A stretch of 64,000 nt of DNA from positions 62,037,149-62,101,148 of the forward strand of contig NC_135505.1 in the NCBI RefSeq assembly GCF_052857255.1, given 5' to 3'. Below, piece after piece: positions 60,775-64,000 of this stretch. The notes below the pieces were generated by a model. The model was given only the letters and a program-made list of their open reading frames with translations. It was not told the origin of the DNA and made no database searches. This DNA comes from Amblyomma americanum (taxonomy: Eukaryota > Arthropoda > Arachnida > Ixodida > Ixodidae). Both the position numbers and the translations under genes were made by a program. Positions within the stretch are counted from its first letter, which is position 1. Each line of letters begins with the position of its first letter.

Positions 60775-61010
60775 TCAGCCGCCGCGATGGCTCCGTGGTT
60801 ACGGCGCTCAGCTGCTGACCCGAAAGGCGCGGGTTCGATGCCGGCCGCGGCGGTCAAATTTCGATAGAGGCAAAATTCTAGAGGTCCGTGTACTGTGCGA
60901 TGTCAGTGCACCTTAAAGAACCCCAGGTGGTTGAAATTTCCTGAGACCTTCACTACAGCATCCCTCAGAGCCTGAGTCGCTTTGGGATGTTAAACCCCCA
61001 TAAACCATAA
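60775..61010 (+). mobile_element. Ruka-like tRNA-derived SINE
   Basis: The head is GCCGCCGCGATGGCTCCGTG, the B box GGGTTCGATGCC, the body AAAGAACCCCAGGTGGTT and the tail CCATAAACCATAA. No clear target duplication was found, so it is probably older than those at 38710 and 48893. Confidence 0.9.
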
Positions 61011-61165
61011 TTTGTATCAAAAACAGTGATTGGATGGATTTGTCCTGTGTCCCTTTAATGTTTCTGAGGCTGCTGCACGTTAAGGAGGCATCAGTCGCTA
61101 TTTTGTACTCTCGAAGTGATTAAAGGAAACTGAAAAAGGTGGCAAGGTCACGGGTGTAGTTCACC

Positions 61166-61544
61166 TCAGTGTTTAGGTGTTGGTGGTGTGTTGGTGGCTG
61201 GCGGTGGTGGTGGAAATTGGTGTTGCAAGTACATGTTTGGTGGTCCCATAAATTGTGGGAAGCTGGGCATGTGTTGTAGGGATGCCACCAATGCTGCCTG
61301 CTGAGAAAAAAACTGCCCCATTAAAGCTTGTGTGCCCTGCGAAAGGTGGTGGAAACACCTTGCAGGAGCTCCTGCATGTGCTTATTTTCATCTGCAAGCA
61401 GTTGTTTTTGTTGTTGAAATTGTATGTCTGCTTGCTTCATCCAAAATTCTTCGTTTTTGCGCTGCACATTTAACAGCACCTTTTCCAATTTCGCCTCTCC
61501 CATGCAGCGTCGTTTCTGTGGCGGTGATCTGCTTGAGGTGCTTG
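61166..61544 (-). CDS. Last exon of an unidentified Gln-rich protein
   Basis: On the minus strand, after the acceptor TTTTTTTAG at 61545, the frame reads STSSRSPPQKRRCMGEAKLE (a likely nuclear-localisation signal, PPQKRR). A predicted coiled coil rich in Gln and Lys follows (VLLNVQRKNEEFWMKQADIQ, FQQQKQLLADENKHMQELLQ). A second frame begins near 61340 (LSQGTQALMGQFFSQQAALV, then a Pro-rich tail PPPPPATNTPPTPKH), ending at TGA 61166-61168. The join between the two frames needs one base more or less, so there is a frameshift or sequencing error near 61345. It resembles the tails of Myb/SANT-type DNA-binding proteins in layout only. Upstream exons were not found. Confidence 0.5.
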
Positions 61545-63059
61545 CTAAAAAAAGAAGGAAAACACATGCAAATGGTCACAACTTTCCTTCGTGGACTATT
61601 CACACTTTGCTGAAAAAATAAAGAATTGCAGAGCAGAAAAAGGCAGGTCTGCTAAAAACAGGTTTGAACTTTTAACTTTTTATACGTGCTGTGGCTGAAG
61701 CAATCAATTCTTGCATGAAAACTACACGGAACTTAAACGGAACAATGCTACAGGTAACCTTCCACACAGGACACTGTTGCTGGTGCAAAAAAAAAAAGAA
61801 TGGGCACCAGCAGTTGTCACGGACATTCTATTGAAGAAGCGTAGCTTGTTGGGCTGGTTGCTGCATTGTACATGGAAAACCAGTGGAAAGGACGCGTTAT
61901 CAACAGAAGTACACAGGGTGTACTTCTGCTTGTGAACGCGTCCTTTCCGCGGGTTTTCTATGCATCACCGACATTCTTTTTGCGTGCAGCGCGAATCCTA
62001 AAAAGTTTCTGAAAACTGCTCACAGCTTTCCCTCTGTGTTTATGCATATCCTAAAACATAGCCATACTCAAATGTGACAAGCACCCATTACATTTATAGC
62101 ATCCTGCCAGCTGACCCCTTTATTGAACAGATAAACACCGCCTCATGTTCTTGAACAGCACACATACTATACCAGGGTGCTCACTTCTTTGCACATTGTT
62201 TACTTTTTCTTTGCTAGAGGAACCAGTGTTCTGAGTCCATGCAGGTTGGAAACTGAAGACAGTTCTGATTTTATATGTCATGACTATCATTCTAGTATAT
62301 AACACTCTTTGGATGCAGCAATAACTTCAGACTCCTGCTGCCAGTGCTTGCCCAGGCAATTTGTTTTTTTGGAAAGTGCATTTTAGAATGCTATGACACC
62401 GAAAGAGAGGAAAGATGCTGTGGCAAGGTAGTTGACCTGGAATTTTTGAGACTACGTCCTGTGTCGTGATGTCCCCCTTTCACTAGTAACATTTCTGTGT
62501 GATACATGGCAATGTCCATGTTTACAAAGTGAGGTAACAGCTTTAGGCATGTTCAATAAACCGAGACAATTTTCAATTAGAGGTCAAAAAAAGTGAAATA
62601 CTGCAGGCACATACTCACCCTTAACCTTGTGCAAGTGAAACTTAGTCCACGAGACCTTGTGGTACAAAGTTTACACACAGTTTAGATGAAAACATTAAAA
62701 TTACCAGAATGGGAAAATGCCATAGTATGCATAAATTCTGACCACCTCAGCAATGCCCATCACATGCACACTGCTCCTTTCACTATAAAAAGAGTTTTTT
62801 TTGTCAAAACACTGGTCACATATGTATTTAAGTTTGCACTACCTAAATAATCCTGGCAATACAACACATCAGGATTCTGCAAACAACCACACTTAAAGAT
62901 AGCAAGTTGCATCGCTTTGTGCTCTGTTTGAATGCCTTTTTCTTGAATAAAATTCGTGTGCTACTCTTGTTCTCTCATTACTGCTGCATACAGATGAGCA
63001 CCAGCGATGCCACTAGGCGTTCAGGGTACAGTACAGTGGCCTATATAGTGGCCAGTTTA
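61545..63059. other. Region without a recognised gene
   Basis: AT-rich sequence holding the short hairpin at 61872-61967 and little else. If the exon at 61166-61544 is real, this is its upstream intron. Confidence 0.35.
61872..61967. repeat. Short inverted repeat hairpin
   Basis: ATGGAAAACCAGTGGAAAGG, ACGCGTT and CAGAAGTACAC are mirrored by GTGTACTTCTG, AACGCGT and CCTTTCCGCGGGTTTTCTAT, with a loop of ~4 bases. Stem of ~45 bp with a few mismatches. It is probably a miniature element or a local inverted duplication. Confidence 0.75.
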
Positions 63060-63170
63060 GTGGATGCTGCGGTGGCGCAGAGGTAGAGCATCTGCCTCGC
63101 GTGCAGGAGACCCATGGTAAAATCCTTGTGCCTCCACAATTCTCCACCAGAAAAAGAAAGAATGGGTGTG
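63060..63170 (+). repeat. tRNA-Ala(CGC)-like SINE head
   Basis: GGTGGCGCAGAGGTAGAGC is a tRNA-like D arm/A box. The anticodon stem CTGC / GCAG encloses CTCGCGT (anticodon CGC). The B-box region is damaged (GGTAAAATCC), and GCCTCCACAATTCTCCACC follows. The acceptor ends do not pair, so it is not a functional tRNA gene. A partner lies antisense at 51465-51548. Confidence 0.6.
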
Positions 63171-63199
63171 AGGAAATTGAACAACAAGGTCTGGGGTGT

Positions 63200-63690
63200 A
63201 GAGTAATGTACCAAAATGCTAATTGGAAAGGGTGTAGAGTAAGGCGACACAAGCTCTTTGATGCTATACACTGCATGTTTACAAGAGTCAAAGGATTGGA
63301 CTGGCATGAGCTTGGGATAAAAATTAATGGAGGAAATCCTAGGAACCTCCGATTTGCTCATGTTGTCCAGCGACGTAACTAAGAAGGAGTCCCAGTGCAT
63401 GACTCAGGGCCTCAATATTCAAGCAGAATGGTAGAGCTAAAAGTTAATGAGAAGAAAACTGAAGTCACGTCCAGCAATTTGGCAAGGGACAAACAGTTAA
63501 AGATAGGCAGCAAAATATTGTATACTGTAAGAGAATACATCTATCTTGGTCAAGTAATGACCGTTGAGTTGGACCATGACAGTGAAATAGCCAGGAGAAT
63601 ACAAATGGAATGGAGGGCAGTTGGCAGGCACTTGCGTCATTTAGAGCAGCATAGCATTGCCCCTTACAGGGAGAGCACATAGTATGTGTG
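63200..63690 (+). mobile_element. RTE-like LINE, RT C-terminal fragment
   Basis: Two frames read KGLDWHELGIKINGGNPRNL then RFAHVV (where FADD/RFADD would be; the catalytic pair is lost), and VNEKKTEVTSSNLARDKQLK, KILYTVREYIYLGQVMTVEL and DHDSEIARRIQMEWRAVGRH. They match the part seen at 9324-9641. It is 5'-truncated and dead. Confidence 0.8.
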
Positions 63691-63800
63691 GAATGGTATG
63701 GTATTTGGGTTTAACATTCAAAAGCAACAAATGGGCCATGAGATATGCCATACTGGAGAGCCCTGGATTAATATGAACCACCTCATGTTCTTCCAGGATG
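63690..63800 (-). repeat. Old SINE 3'-end fragment, antisense
   Basis: TTTGGGTTTAACATTCAAAAGCAAC...GCCATACTGGAGAGCCCTGGATTAAT...GACCACC-like order matches the minus strand of the Ruka 3' half at low identity. Confidence 0.5.
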
Positions 63801-64000
63801 CAAGAAAGACTAAAGTGCAGGGGAAAAAAATTTGATTTTTGGTTTTTTACTAATATCAAATTCCAAAACCTTCATGAATATTATTCAGCGTCTCGCATGC
63901 TTTTCTGCCCTTTAATAGAGCCAGGACAGCCCTTTTTTTCAAAGCCAATTTCTTTGAAGCTTCCATTTGCTCACATTTCTGCCATGGAAAAAATGCAAAA

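Noticed and set aside
63063..63140. A functional tRNA-Ala(CGC) gene
   Set aside because: The acceptor stem does not pair and the T-loop/B box is damaged. It has the context of a SINE.

Overview
This is eukaryotic, repeat-dominated DNA that looks like a hard-tick (Ixodida, probably metastriate) genome. The lineage call rests on several full-length tRNA-derived SINEs of the tick Ruka type (A box, GGTTCGATCC B box, ATAAACC tail), tick-style CCCC/TTTAA-ended MITEs, and split genes with GT-AG introns. There is no bacterial gene organisation, rRNA or CRISPR. About half of the window is non-LTR retrotransposon sequence.

Layout. 0.3-7.3 kb: a minus-strand BTB-BACK pseudogene (BTB exon 7106-7326, BACK exon 293-886) whose intron carries a full-length I-like LINE (copy A, 1247-6846, 14-bp target-site duplication). 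9.3-11.2 kb: a decayed RTE-like LINE on the minus strand. 11.6-12.1 kb: an array of the motif GGTAGTAA in both orientations. 12.3-46.0 kb: a minus-strand SAMD3-like gene or pseudogene (at least nine exons) whose introns are filled by two nested LINE pairs. Copy C (13170-24542, another subfamily) is interrupted by copy B (13955-19800). Copy D (26612-36751, 5'-truncated) is interrupted by copy E (27492-33101). E and B have both ORFs open; A and D are dead. 38.7-45.8 kb: the other introns hold a SINE, a deleted Harbinger element (39709-41006), a MITE and a 550-bp palindrome. 46.4-48.9 kb: a plus-strand gene remnant with two C2H2 fingers and a Tnp2-like region, head-to-head with the SAMD3-like gene. 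50.5-51.0 kb: a second GGTAGTAA array in inverted orientation. 51-55.7 kb: RTE, Harbinger and GC-rich RNase-H LINE fragments. 56.3-61 kb: SINEs, a LINE split by a Tc1-like element (TA duplication) and a ~185-bp tandem repeat. 61-64 kb: one possible real minus-strand exon, a tRNA-like SINE and another RTE fragment.

How the parts relate. The I-like LINE copies encode an ORF1 RNA-binding protein with CCHC knuckles and an ORF2 of endonuclease, reverse transcriptase and RNase H. Their 3' ends share a stem-loop whose ~19-nt loop is nearly the same as the loop at the 3' end of the Ruka-like SINEs, which suggests these LINEs supply the SINE's reverse transcriptase. The two inverted GGTAGTAA arrays bracket the head-to-head SAMD3-like and Tnp2-like genes, so that block could be a large degenerate two-gene DNA transposon. 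This is a hypothesis. All family names come from reading motifs by eye; no search was run.
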